Shown: piece by piece, positions 53,701-61,017 of the stretch
Layout of the letters: every line of letters begins with the position of its first letter
How positions within the stretch are numbered: position 1 is the first letter of the stretch
Assembly (NCBI GenBank): GCA_047601745.1
Contig: JASGIS010000001.1
Location: 3,782,001 to 3,846,000, forward strand
From: JAKPAM01 sp047601745
Lineage (GTDB): Bacteria; Pseudomonadota; Gammaproteobacteria; Burkholderiales; Burkholderiaceae_E
DNA: 64,000 nt
Direction: 5' to 3'
Position numbers and translations under genes: made by a program
Notes under the pieces: generated by a model
Told to the model about the DNA's origin: nothing
Seen by the model: only the letters and a program-made list of their open reading frames with translations
Databases searched by the model: none

Positions 53701-55798
53701 GAACGCGAAAAAAATCGTGGAGAGCTTCACGTGGGAGCGCGCCGCGCGCCGTATCGCCGATATCGTGCTTGGTGACGATGTGAGTGATCGTGCGCCTGCC
53801 GGGGGCACAACCTCGAGAGAGCCAGCCAACGTCCCGCCGGAACGGAAGAGCATGGAAGGGGACCTCTCCGTCCGATCCATCGACGATGCCGATGCGTACG
53901 TGAGCCGCGGCAAGCAACTGCAGGACCAAGGGTCCACGCTCGATGCGCTGCGCTGCTTCGAGCGGGCAATCGAACTGGCGCCGATGCATGTCGATGCGCA
54001 TATCCAGGCGGGATTCCAGTTGCTGACACTGGGACAGTTCGATCGCGGCGCTCGCGAGATCGCATGGATGTGGCACGGCCGATTTCCTGCGCTATGTGCG
54101 CAGCACGGGCTGTTCGTCGATGAGGCGGGACGCTCGATTCGCCAGGACGGCCGTACGATCATGTTGTGCTCCGACGCGAGCCTCGGTGATTCGATACAGT
54201 TCGTCCGATACGCGCAGCGGTTACGCGATCTGGGCGCCAGAGTCGTCGTGCGCTGTCAGCGTGAACTCGTACGACTGCTCCAGGACATGGAGCCGCTTTC
54301 GGCGGTTCATGCGAACGAAGAGCCGATGGCAGCTCATGACGTGCTGGTGCCGTTTCATAACCTCATCGGCGCATTCAGAACGACGCCGGCTACCGTGCCG
54401 AACGCCGTACCCTATATTGCCGCGCGCGAGGACGAGGTCGTTCGGTATCGTGAGCGGATGGCCGGTCTGCCTGGGCTGCACGTTGGCTTATGCTGGGCAG
54501 GAAATCCGAACCACCCGCGCAACCAGCATCGATCGATCGGCCTATCGTTGATGGCTCGCCTGATAAAACAGCAGGGCGTCACTTTTTTCTCGCTGCAGAA
54601 GGGGGGTGATACGACGGGACTTGATATCGTCGATTGGTCATCGGAGTTCGACGATATGGCCACTACCGCCGCACTGGTCGAGAACCTGGATCTCATCGTA
54701 ACGGTGGACTCGGCCATCGCCCATTTGGCAGGCGCGCTTGGACGTCCTGTCTGGATGCTGAACCGCTTCGACACCTGCTGGCGGTGGATGCAAGATCGGA
54801 TGGACAGTCCCTGGTATCCGACGATGCGGATCTTTCGGCAGAATCGTCCTGGTGATTGGGAGTCGGTGATCGATGCGGTTCAGGCCGAACTCCATGCGAT
54901 GAAGGTGACCGGAGAGGTTTGCGATGAGAGTTCCCGCGTGCATGCCGAACCGTTGGCGGTCAATTCGTCCGTCATTCGAGCCCCCGGCAAGGATGGCCTG
55001 ATCTGCCCTGTCTGCGCGACGGTGTCATCGTTGCTGGATGTCGTGGATCTGAGCAAGTCTTGCAACGAGCAACCCGGCAAGCGTCCGGCATTGACGGGCA
55101 TACCCGTTTACTACGCCCGCTGTGGGGGATGTGGATTCTGTTGGGCCCCCGAACTCCATCGCTGGCCGATGGAAAAATTCTCGGCGTTGATCTACAACGA
55201 TGGTTATGACGCCGTCGATCCCGACTATCTCGACGTGCGGCCGACCGCCAACGCGATGTTGTTGCGATCCATGTTTCCGGATTTGCCTTCATCCGTCAGG
55301 CATCTCGACTACGGCGGAGGCCATGGTGCGTTGGCCAGGCGACTGCGCGGAGCGAACTGGACGTCTGTTTCGTACGATCCCTTCGTGGATGACGGGATCG
55401 CGGACGATTGGCGCGGGCAGTTCCAATTGATCACGGCATTCGAGGTGTTCGAGCATGTGCCGGACGTGGGCAGCTTGCTGTCCAATCTGAGCTCACTGTT
55501 GTCCGCCGATGGCGTCGTCTTGTTCTCGACCCTGGTCTCGGACGGAGAGATCGATCCTGGCCGGAAGCTCGATTGGTGGTATGCGTCTCCCCGAAATGGA
55601 CACATCAGCCTGTTCTCGAAGATGTCGCTGCTGCTGCTTGCCAAGACTGCGGGATTCAGCTTCGGCAGTTTTTCGAACGGCCTGCACGCGATCTGGCGGA
55701 CTGTCCCGCCTTGGGCGAGCCATCTGATCCAGGCAGACGCGGCGAACAATGACTTGTGCGTTCAGTCCGACTGCGATGCCGTCTCAGCGGCTCCGTGA
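50741..55798 (+). CDS. Giant fusion: TPR-OGT (GT41) / GT4 / TPR-GT9-like / methyltransferase
   Basis: 1685 residues. (1) TPR helices about 56-185. (2) SPINDLY/OGT-type GT41 domain about 243-605: SGDFCTHPVAML with the OGT-type His, ITYLGLPATTGLPCIDYVIA, DTFPFNAGTTANDALWMGLP. (3) GT4 domain about 626-1013: NVSAPLWNKGVDVLVQAF and AEGFNLPVIEA. (4) TPR pair about 1040-1105 and a GT9-like module to about 1385: DASLGDSIQFVRYA, VTVDSAIAHLAGALGRPVWM. (5) A Cys4 zinc-ribbon-like segment (PVCATV; CGGCGFC) and SAM methyltransferase about 1420-1670: LDYGGGHGALARRL, AFEVFEHVPD. OGT-type enzymes attach sugars to Ser/Thr. The adjacent Thr/Ser-repeat protein is a plausible acceptor, and flagellin is another. 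The ATG at 50741 follows AGGGAG closely. The 3' part has lower G+C than the 5' part. Confidence 0.88.
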   Translation: MVSSTSESDFAARIEAIWDRRVEFARFIAWAEQLAGRPALAAVLYRTWLQRNDGPHAFAAWFNLGVLLFGQQDPAGARDAYEAALARNPRFVQARFNLGMACEQLGDTAAALAHWQAIDAEASPDDADQRSVRISALNNIGRLQETLRQYGPACEALEKSLTIDPDQPDAIHHLIFMRQKQCRWPIYAPVGEVDAEALRAGTSALAMLNVSDDPQAQLDAALNYTRRKVPTDLPPLAPQRAYGHERIRVAYCSGDFCTHPVAMLTVELFEQHDKERFETYAFCWSPDDGSLLRRRIVSAVDHYVPVNGMSDEQIARLIREHEIDILVDLQGQTSGAKTAMLARRPAPIQITYLGLPATTGLPCIDYVIADRYLIPDGYARFYSETPLCMPDVYQVSDRKRLSSPAPSRAACGLLEDRFVFCSFNNNHKYTLEVFTTWMNILRRVPDSVLWLLSDNPWAEANLRQQARAQGVDPARLVFAPRAVPADYLARYLVADLFLDTFPFNAGTTANDALWMGLPVLTMSGRSFASRMAGALLTAAGLPELITGDLRAYEEKATALAADAGARQVLRDKLGQARREGPLFDATRFTRNLEEQYAALVERSRSAARSLPSVENPSSPRSGDRAGARLLVEGWRDINHSYALVNQYHLYEWMREERLRIVHRDMPLLFDHWKEARRGSGFPDSYQARLARVPAWQGEAVDGSFRICSPAALVPEPSHPVSTFIVTEFGLDDALADRLRRDSRDYFDAGGSIVTPSRWSRDRIVDAGLPAERIHVVPHGVAADLFHPMSADQRAESRRRLGFDRDDVVFLNVSAPLWNKGVDVLVQAFVACFDKHPHVRLLIKDQQAVYGISGRDAVLREIVACGQGGNDALLAAIRFVSADLDLSQLRELYCVADYYVSPYRAEGFNLPVIEAIACGTPVIVTEGGATDDFCDATNALRIASVARRNVQVDGRRIDGFQEPIRDALVAHLETCARSTPFSDARRTANAKKIVESFTWERAARRIADIVLGDDVSDRAPAGGTTSREPANVPPERKSMEGDLSVRSIDDADAYVSRGKQLQDQGSTLDALRCFERAIELAPMHVDAHIQAGFQLLTLGQFDRGAREIAWMWHGRFPALCAQHGLFVDEAGRSIRQDGRTIMLCSDASLGDSIQFVRYAQRLRDLGARVVVRCQRELVRLLQDMEPLSAVHANEEPMAAHDVLVPFHNLIGAFRTTPATVPNAVPYIAAREDEVVRYRERMAGLPGLHVGLCWAGNPNHPRNQHRSIGLSLMARLIKQQGVTFFSLQKGGDTTGLDIVDWSSEFDDMATTAALVENLDLIVTVDSAIAHLAGALGRPVWMLNRFDTCWRWMQDRMDSPWYPTMRIFRQNRPGDWESVIDAVQAELHAMKVTGEVCDESSRVHAEPLAVNSSVIRAPGKDGLICPVCATVSSLLDVVDLSKSCNEQPGKRPALTGIPVYYARCGGCGFCWAPELHRWPMEKFSALIYNDGYDAVDPDYLDVRPTANAMLLRSMFPDLPSSVRHLDYGGGHGALARRLRGANWTSVSYDPFVDDGIADDWRGQFQLITAFEVFEHVPDVGSLLSNLSSLLSADGVVLFSTLVSDGEIDPGRKLDWWYASPRNGHISLFSKMSLLLLAKTAGFSFGSFSNGLHAIWRTVPPWASHLIQADAANNDLCVQSDCDAVSAAP

Positions 55799-55967
55799 GC
55801 GGCGTTTCCACGGCGGCGAGCACGTTTGGCGCATCCGTGTCGAAAAGCCGCGTCGCATCACCGTCCGCGCTCATTTCGACGGCTTGCCTGCGGTGCGAGC
55901 CGATGCGGATGGGGAGGAAGCGCCCCAGCTTATCCGAAGCCTGCAAAGCGCGGGACTTCCAGCCTAG
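55749..55967 (+). CDS. Possible small ORF after the glycosyltransferase
   Basis: 72 codons overlapping the end of the glycosyltransferase gene. RERRFHGGEHVWRIRVEKPRR and DGLPAVRADADGEEAPQL look protein-like but match no family I recognise. There is no clear ribosome site. It may be a decayed gene end. Confidence 0.2.
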   Translation: MTCAFSPTAMPSQRLRERRFHGGEHVWRIRVEKPRRITVRAHFDGLPAVRADADGEEAPQLIRSLQSAGLPA

Positions 55968-56434
55968 ATGGTTTTCTTCCGTTTGAAGACGAACCACAGC
56001 AGTAGCAGTGCGATGAAGCCGTGCAAGCCCCATATCCGCATGAAAAACCAGCCTACGTCGTCCTCACCCATCGCCAGATCGATCAGCTTGCCTCCCACGA
56101 ACGCATACAAGGAATAGAGGGCGACCCATTTCGTCAGAAACGCGAAGAAGGATTTCCTTCGCGCCGTATAGTGTGCATCGCCGGAGCTGGTTCTCTTCAT
56201 TACGCCGAGCACCGCGGCCACGATGAACCCGCCGATATTGGCGCTTAGCAGAGTCATGGCGATCTTCAGTTCGCCAAATTCCGGCTCGTTGCCGCCGTTG
56301 AACACGGCCGAGATCGTGTACCCGTAATACAGGCTGCCTGCGAGAAGGATCAACAGAACGATTCGGCTGGTCTTTGACATGACGACCAAAGACCCTACGA
56401 CGACGATCAAGACGACGAAGCCGAGAATGCCCAT
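55964..56434 (-). CDS. Unrecognised multi-pass membrane protein
   Basis: 156 residues from ATG 56434 (frame open to 56491). Four to five hydrophobic helices: GILGFVVLIVVVGSLVV, IVLLILLAGSLYYGYTI, MTLLSANIGGFIVAAVLGVM, LYSLYAFVGGKLIDLA and GLHGFIALLLLWFVF. Charged loops lie between. It ends in FKRKKTI. Family unknown. It lies opposite to and downstream of the glycosyltransferase, with no operon partner. Confidence 0.6.
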   Translation of the reverse strand: MGILGFVVLIVVVGSLVVMSKTSRIVLLILLAGSLYYGYTISAVFNGGNEPEFGELKIAMTLLSANIGGFIVAAVLGVMKRTSSGDAHYTARRKSFFAFLTKWVALYSLYAFVGGKLIDLAMGEDDVGWFFMRIWGLHGFIALLLLWFVFKRKKTI

Positions 56435-56735
56435 GCCGGTGGTGAGGTGTGTTGTGTGCGAAGCCAAGGCCGCCCGGTATCGGCTGCGCATGGCCGGAGA
56501 AATGGCATTGATAAGATAACGGCAGAGAGAAGGAAAAATTGAATAGCGCTAAGGTCGGGATGGTCGTGGCTACGGGTGAGAGCTGGTGCCATCAACCGGA
56601 TTGTTGGCGGCGCGACAGCGCTGACGTCTTCAAGACACGCAGCGAACCGCAAGACTTGGCCATTGGCCTGGCACAAGGCATCGATCTATCGTCAGCTATC
56701 GCGGCAAGCCGGCGCACGCACCGCTGAACTTTTAG

Positions 56736-56861
56736 GACTGTCAGCGGCTGCCGCGGCAGCGACGCAACATCGCCGATGCGCTGGCAATGCCGGCCATCGC
56801 GGACATCGAGTTCGAACCGCCGAGCGCGACCATTGGCGTCAGACCGGCTGATTTCTCGTGA
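56736..56861 (+). pseudogene. Remnant of a VapB/FitA-type antitoxin
   Basis: Only the C-terminus survives: IADALAMPAIADIEFEPPSA ending in VRPADFS, a typical antitoxin tail. The frame is closed by a TAG at 56733-56735 and no start is seen. Its stop overlaps the vapC-like ATG (TGATG), as in intact pairs. Confidence 0.55.
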
Positions 56862-57126
56862 TGTGCGTTCTCGACACCAACGTGGTGTCCGAACTACGCA
56901 AGGTGCGGCTTGACCACGGGCCAAAGCGCAAGCCTCGTCCTTCAGGGCGAGGTCAAGCGAGGCAATCGTGTTCTGGCGCCGAAGGCGCCTCCGTATCGTG
57001 GCGAGGAAGCTCCCGCCTTCAGGCGGGAGTGACTCACAAGGCCGATCCGAACATGAAGGCATGGACCGAAAGCGTCGATGCCGCCGATCTGTTCGTGTCG
57101 GCCATCACCATCATGGAACTGGCGCC
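56861..57126 (+). pseudogene. VapC-like PIN-domain toxin, interrupted and truncated
   Basis: The start MCVLDTNVVSELRKVRLD carries the first catalytic Asp of PIN domains. A 123-base insertion follows, then the gene resumes with KADPNMKAWTESVDAADLFV and ISAITIMEL-type sequence (AITIMELA) with the next acidic residue. After that the similarity stops. The insertion leaves the frame open but splits the fold, and the C-terminal catalytic Asp residues are missing, so the toxin is almost certainly inactive. Confidence 0.7.
56915..57037 (+). mobile_element. IS200/IS605-like miniature insertion (123 bases)
   Basis: Contains three hairpins: CCTCGTCC-TTCA-GGGCGAGG (about 56932-56951), GGCGCC-GAA-GGCGCC (about 56975-56989) and CTCCCGCC-TTCA-GGCGGGAG (57010-57029). 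The last is followed by TGACTCA. Subterminal hairpins of this kind near the right end are typical of IS200/IS605 elements. The insert directly follows TTGAC, a plausible target pentamer, and makes no target duplication, as expected of that family. No transposase is encoded, so it would move only in trans. Confidence 0.6.
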
Positions 57127-57334
57127 TCGGCATAAGCCACGGAGCCCGGCCATCCTTCCGATAGACGACGTCGAGACTTGCCTCGACACTGGAGCATGGC
57201 GACGCAGGCCCCTCACGGCGGCAGCTAGAAGACGCTCTTTGGTCTTCGGTGTCCTCGACGCGGGCGGCATCGGATCTTCCAGCTCTGTCGCCGGGATGCC
57301 GCATCCTTCTACTTACACCGTGCCACGATCGCTC

Positions 57335-57362
57335 TTGTATATATACGTAACTTGCGTATAAT
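57335..57362 (+). promoter_or_regulatory. Promoter with operator-like repeat for the higBA-like pair
   Basis: TTGTAT (57335-57340), 16-base spacer, TATAAT (57357-57362). An inverted repeat TATACG/CGTATA (57342-57347 and 57355-57360) lies across the spacer and -10. The predicted start is at or just beside the toxin ATG at 57368, implying a leaderless or near-leaderless message. Confidence 0.7.
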
Positions 57363-57367
57363 TGCCT

Positions 57368-57706
57368 ATGAAAGCCGTCTTCATCGAGTTGCCCGCCTTT
57401 TCCCGCTACCGGGCCGACTATTTGAGTGACGAAGGTTTCCGCAACTTGCAAGAAGCCATGATGAAGAGTCCCGAGGCGGGGAACGTGATCGAGGGCACAG
57501 GTGGTCTACGCAAGTTACGGCACGGGGACCCACGCCGAGGCAAGGGCAAGCGAGGCGGTTTGCGGGTTATCTACTACTGGTGGGATAGCGGTTCGCAATT
57601 TTGGCTGTTCACTCTGTACGACAAGGACGAAATGGACGACTTGAGCTCAGACGAAAGGAAGACGCTCAAGCGCATGCTGAAAGCAGAACTGGAGGCGAAG
57701 CGATGA
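57368..57706 (+). CDS. RelE/HigB-like toxin
   Basis: 112 residues. FIELPAFSRYRADYLSDEGF, GLRKLRHGDPRRGKGKRGGLRVIYYWW and FTLYDKDEMDDLSSDE match the RelE-superfamily HigB-like toxins that cut mRNA on ribosomes. The toxin gene comes first and its stop overlaps the antitoxin start (ATGA), the usual higBA order. The longer frame start at 57362 is a TTG inside the -10 box and is unlikely. Confidence 0.85.
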   Translation: MKAVFIELPAFSRYRADYLSDEGFRNLQEAMMKSPEAGNVIEGTGGLRKLRHGDPRRGKGKRGGLRVIYYWWDSGSQFWLFTLYDKDEMDDLSSDERKTLKRMLKAELEAKR

Positions 57707-58017
57707 AAAAGCGAAACCTATTCGAAGAGATTAGCGAAGGCTTTGACGCCCTGACGGATGCTCGCGCCGGTAAGCAGACGCTGCGCACGCACGAGGTGGA
57801 AATCAAGCCGGCGCCGGGCGTGACAGCCGATGAATTGATCGCCCTGCGCGAGCGTCTGAATCTGTCGCGCCCAGTATTCGCTAGATATCTGCGCACCAAC
57901 TCCCGTACGTTGGAAAACTGGGAGCAAGGCCGAGCCAAACCCAACGCTCAGGCCGCCCTGCTGATTCGCTTGGTCGAGAAGTTCCCCGATACCGTGGAAC
58001 GGCTGGCAGCGGTGTGA
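57703..58017 (+). CDS. HigA-like antitoxin with XRE helix-turn-helix
   Basis: 104 residues. A C-terminal XRE-type DNA-binding domain: LRERLNLSRPVFARYLRTNS, RTLENWEQGRAKPNAQAALL. It presumably neutralises the upstream toxin and represses the promoter at 57335-57362 by binding its inverted repeat. Confidence 0.87.
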   Translation: MKKRNLFEEISEGFDALTDARAGKQTLRTHEVEIKPAPGVTADELIALRERLNLSRPVFARYLRTNSRTLENWEQGRAKPNAQAALLIRLVEKFPDTVERLAAV

Positions 58018-58050
58018 CGGACTTTCGAAAGCGGACTTCCGGAGGTCGCG

Positions 58051-58158
58051 ATGCTGTCCGAACAGCGTAGGGGCTTGGCGGAGATCTTTCGCAGCGAGGG
58101 GCGCGAGCAAGGTCGGGAAGAGGGTAGGGAAGATGCCCGTATCCCGCGCTCACCATAA
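58051..58158 (+). pseudogene. 35-codon ORF, possible tail of an Rpn-like nuclease gene
   Basis: It starts with ATG five bases after a perfect GGAGG. LAEIFRSEGREQGREEGRED resembles the Glu/Gly/Arg-rich C-terminal region of Rpn-family (putative transposase) proteins. The stop overlaps the 3' end of the convergent transporter gene. It may be a fragment. Confidence 0.3.
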
Positions 58159-59655
58159 CCCCAGCACCTTCCACCAGACGCTCCCCACGACCGCGAACAC
58201 CGCGAGTTCCATCACGCACATGACGAAGCCGACGCCCCACCATCTGCCCAGCGTCACGTAGCCGCTGCCGAAGATGATCGGCGAGGTGCCGGTCGCGTAG
58301 TGGGTCAGCGTCATCATGACGGCCGAGCCGGCTGTCATCATCAGCATGAACGGCACCACGTATTCGGCCGGGATCAACTGGGCGCCGACGCCGAGGAAGG
58401 CCAGCATCATCGCGCTGATGTGCGCGGTGGTGCTCGCGAACAGGTAGTGCGAGAACACGAAGGCCAGGACCAGGATGACGGCCGTCGCTTCCCAGCCCAT
58501 GCCGCTGGATACGATCGCGCCCTTCATGCCCTCGGAGAACCAGCCGACGACGCCGAGTTTGTTCAACTGTTCGGCCAGCATGACCAGCGCGCCGAACCAG
58601 ATCAGCGTGTCCCAGGCGCTCTTTTCCGACAGCACGTCGTCCCAGTCGATGGTGCCGGTGATGATCAGCACGAACAACCCCAGGAACGCGACGACGGTCG
58701 GGTCCAGCGTGAACGCCGGCCCGAAGATCATCGCCGGGACGTTGGCCCACAGGAACAGCAGCAGCCCGAAGGTGCCCATCATTATCTTTTCCTTCAGGCT
58801 CAACGGCCCCATCTTCGCCAGCTCGGATCGGGCGAAGCTGACCGCGTCGGGCGTGGCCTTGAGCTGGGGCGGCGACAGCAGGTAGATGACCAGCGGCATC
58901 AACGCCATGCAGACCAGGCCCGGAAGCAGCATGCACAGCGCCCAGGTGGTCCAGGACAGGTGCAGGTTCTGGTTCGTCGCCTTGGCCACGTAGTCGACGA
59001 CCAGCGGATTGGGCGCCGTCGCGGTCAGGAACATCGCCGACGTGATCGGGTTGGCGTGATAGTTGACCAGCGCGAGATAAGTGCCGACCTTGCCCTGCGT
59101 GCCCTTTTCGGGGTCGGAGTCGAAGGTGTTGGCGATCGAGCGCATGATCGGGTGGACGATGCCGCCGCCGCGCGCGGTATTGCTGGGCGTGAACGGCGCG
59201 AGCAGCAGTTCGCAGGCGGCCAGGCCGTAGCCGATGCCGATCGTGCGCTTGCCCAGCAGCGCGACGAACATCAGGCCGATGCGGCTGCCCAGGCCGGTCT
59301 TCTTCAATCCGCGGGAGATCAGGATGGCGACGACGATCAGCCAGATCAGCGGGCTGGCGAGGCTGCTCAACGCGTCGGCGATCGCGCCTTTGGACGAGGT
59401 GGACGTCACCTGCGACAGCGAGACGATGACGATGGCCATCAGGGCCATGACGCCGATCGGCATCACCTTGAGGATGATCGCGACGATGGTGGTCAGGAAG
59501 ATCGCGACCAGCGACCAGGCCTTGGGCGTGAGTCCGTCCGGTGTCGGTATCAGCAGCAGCGTGATCAGCACCGCCGTCGCGATCAGCGCGGGGACCAGCC
59601 GGAAAGGGACGGCCTGGTTCAATTGACGTAGCGTGGCCTTGACCCCATCGAGCAT
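58150..59655 (-). CDS. DASS-family anion transporter (CitT/TtdT-like)
   Basis: 501 residues with about a dozen membrane helices. SNTARGGGIVHPI and TATAPNPLVVDYVAK are the two SNT/TAPNP substrate-site motifs of the divalent anion:Na+ symporter family. Members carry citrate, tartrate, succinate or sulfate; the substrate is not predictable here. It is convergent with the higBA-like genes and divergent from flhD. Confidence 0.92.
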   Translation of the reverse strand: MLDGVKATLRQLNQAVPFRLVPALIATAVLITLLLIPTPDGLTPKAWSLVAIFLTTIVAIILKVMPIGVMALMAIVIVSLSQVTSTSSKGAIADALSSLASPLIWLIVVAILISRGLKKTGLGSRIGLMFVALLGKRTIGIGYGLAACELLLAPFTPSNTARGGGIVHPIMRSIANTFDSDPEKGTQGKVGTYLALVNYHANPITSAMFLTATAPNPLVVDYVAKATNQNLHLSWTTWALCMLLPGLVCMALMPLVIYLLSPPQLKATPDAVSFARSELAKMGPLSLKEKIMMGTFGLLLFLWANVPAMIFGPAFTLDPTVVAFLGLFVLIITGTIDWDDVLSEKSAWDTLIWFGALVMLAEQLNKLGVVGWFSEGMKGAIVSSGMGWEATAVILVLAFVFSHYLFASTTAHISAMMLAFLGVGAQLIPAEYVVPFMLMMTAGSAVMMTLTHYATGTSPIIFGSGYVTLGRWWGVGFVMCVMELAVFAVVGSVWWKVLGLW

Positions 59656-59961
59656 GGCTGGATTCCTTGGCGGGCGGGTGTTGGCTCGGGATCTTCGCAG
59701 CCTGCGTCGGCGGCGTGTTGACCTGCCTCAATGCCTGGGCGGAGCCGAAGGTTCGCGAGTCTTTCGCGGTGGATCCGGCGCATCGGCGACCGGCATCGGC
59801 TCGGGTCCGGCGGCGTAGGGCCGACCAGCGGTCGTTTGTAGGAAGTCTTCCTACTTTTCGCTGAGAAATTCCGAGCAAGGCCTTCGAATTGATCCGATTT
59901 CCCCGCGCTGTTGCCGCGGCCACACTGGTTCCATCGTCACAACCCGCCTGCATGGAACACG
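59656..59961 (+). other. Region upstream of flhD
   Basis: 306 bases between the transporter and flhD with no supported gene. It contains a short hairpin followed by TTTT (59838-59858). A clear promoter was not found. It presumably holds the flhDC control region. Confidence 0.55.
59838..59858 (+). terminator. Terminator-like hairpin in the flhDC upstream region
   Basis: GTAGGAA and TTCCTAC (7-bp stem, 3-base loop) followed by TTTT, 104 bases before the flhD start. It could attenuate a longer flhDC leader or stop transcripts entering from upstream. Confidence 0.5.
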
Positions 59962-60315
59962 ATGACAATGGAACGCGAAGACCGGCTGATGGCAGAAATC
60001 CGGGAGGCCAACCTCTCCTATCTGATCCTGGCGCAGACGCTGATCCGCGCCGACCGCGCGCAGGCGCTGTTCCGGCTCGGCGTCTCCGAGGCGGTGGCCG
60101 ACCTGATCGATGCGCTGACGCCCGGACAGATCCTGAAGGTGGCGGCCAGCAACATGCTGATGTGCCGCTTCCGCTTCGACGACGAGATGGTCTGGACGCT
60201 GTTGACCGATCCGGTCCAGGCGACGACGACGAGCGAGGAGTCGGCCGGCAGCGCCAACCGCCTGCACGCGAGCATCCTGATGTCGGGCCGTTTCGGTGAG
60301 GCGTTGCACGCATGA
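59962..60315 (+). CDS. flhD: Flagellar master regulator subunit FlhD
   Basis: 117 residues from ATG 59962. MAEIREANLSYLILAQTLIRADRAQALFRLG and LTPGQILKVAASNMLMCRF are the FlhD signature. With FlhC it activates early flagellar genes. Later ATGs (59968, 59989) are also possible starts. The stop overlaps flhC (ATGA). Confidence 0.95.
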   Translation: MTMEREDRLMAEIREANLSYLILAQTLIRADRAQALFRLGVSEAVADLIDALTPGQILKVAASNMLMCRFRFDDEMVWTLLTDPVQATTTSEESAGSANRLHASILMSGRFGEALHA

Positions 60316-60842
60316 GTTCGCGCAGCCTGCTCGAGGACAATCGCCACATCCAGCGCGCGATCACGCTGATCGGCCTGGGCGCCCGGCTGCAGGTGCTGCA
60401 GTCCGAGACCACGCTGCCTTATGAACGGCTGCTCAAGCTGTACAAGGAGGTGACCGGCAAGTCGCCGTCCAAGGGGCAGCTTCCGTTCTCGACCGAGTGG
60501 TTCATGTCGTGGCAGCCGAACATCCACGCGTCGCTGTTCTTCAACATCTACGAGTACCTGATCAAGAGCTCGGAGATCGAGGACATCGACGCGATCATCC
60601 GCGCGTACCGGCTGTACAGCAGCGAGGTGGCGCTCAACGGCGTCGATCCGATGCTGTCGATCACGCGCGCCTGGCGGCTCGTGCGTTTCGTCGATTCGGG
60701 CATGCTGTGCACGACGCGCTGCACGCGCTGCGGCGGTCACTTCATCAATCACACTTATGAGCTGACCGGCGCCTACGTGTGCGGGTTGTGCGAACCGCCG
60801 GCCCGGGCCGGCAAGGCGCGCCGCAGCGGCGCGATCCACTGA
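60312..60842 (+). CDS. flhC: Flagellar master regulator subunit FlhC
   Basis: 176 residues. GLGARLQVLQSETTLPYERLLKLYKEVTG at the start and a zinc site near the C-terminus (CTTRCTRCGGHF and VCGLC), as in FlhC. It forms the FlhD4C2 activator. It is followed by a terminator before motA. Confidence 0.96.
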   Translation: MSSRSLLEDNRHIQRAITLIGLGARLQVLQSETTLPYERLLKLYKEVTGKSPSKGQLPFSTEWFMSWQPNIHASLFFNIYEYLIKSSEIEDIDAIIRAYRLYSSEVALNGVDPMLSITRAWRLVRFVDSGMLCTTRCTRCGGHFINHTYELTGAYVCGLCEPPARAGKARRSGAIH

Positions 60843-60968
60843 GCACGGGCCGAAGCGCGAGCGGCGCGGCGCCGTCGGTCGGCCGATCGGCGGCAGCGGC
60901 GCCGGCCGGCAAGGGCGGGGCACGATCGACGCGATCGCGCAAGCCCGCCCGGCGGGCCGAATCGAATG

Positions 60969-60995
60969 ACGGGCGGGAACTTCCCGCCCGTTTCC
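60969..60995 (+). terminator. Terminator after flhDC
   Basis: ACGGGCGGG and CCCGCCCGT (perfect 9-bp stem, 5-base loop) followed by TTTCC, 126 bases after flhC. It separates flhDC from motAB. Confidence 0.75.
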
Positions 60996-61017
60996 ATTGG
61001 TGCCCGTCAGAAACGCC

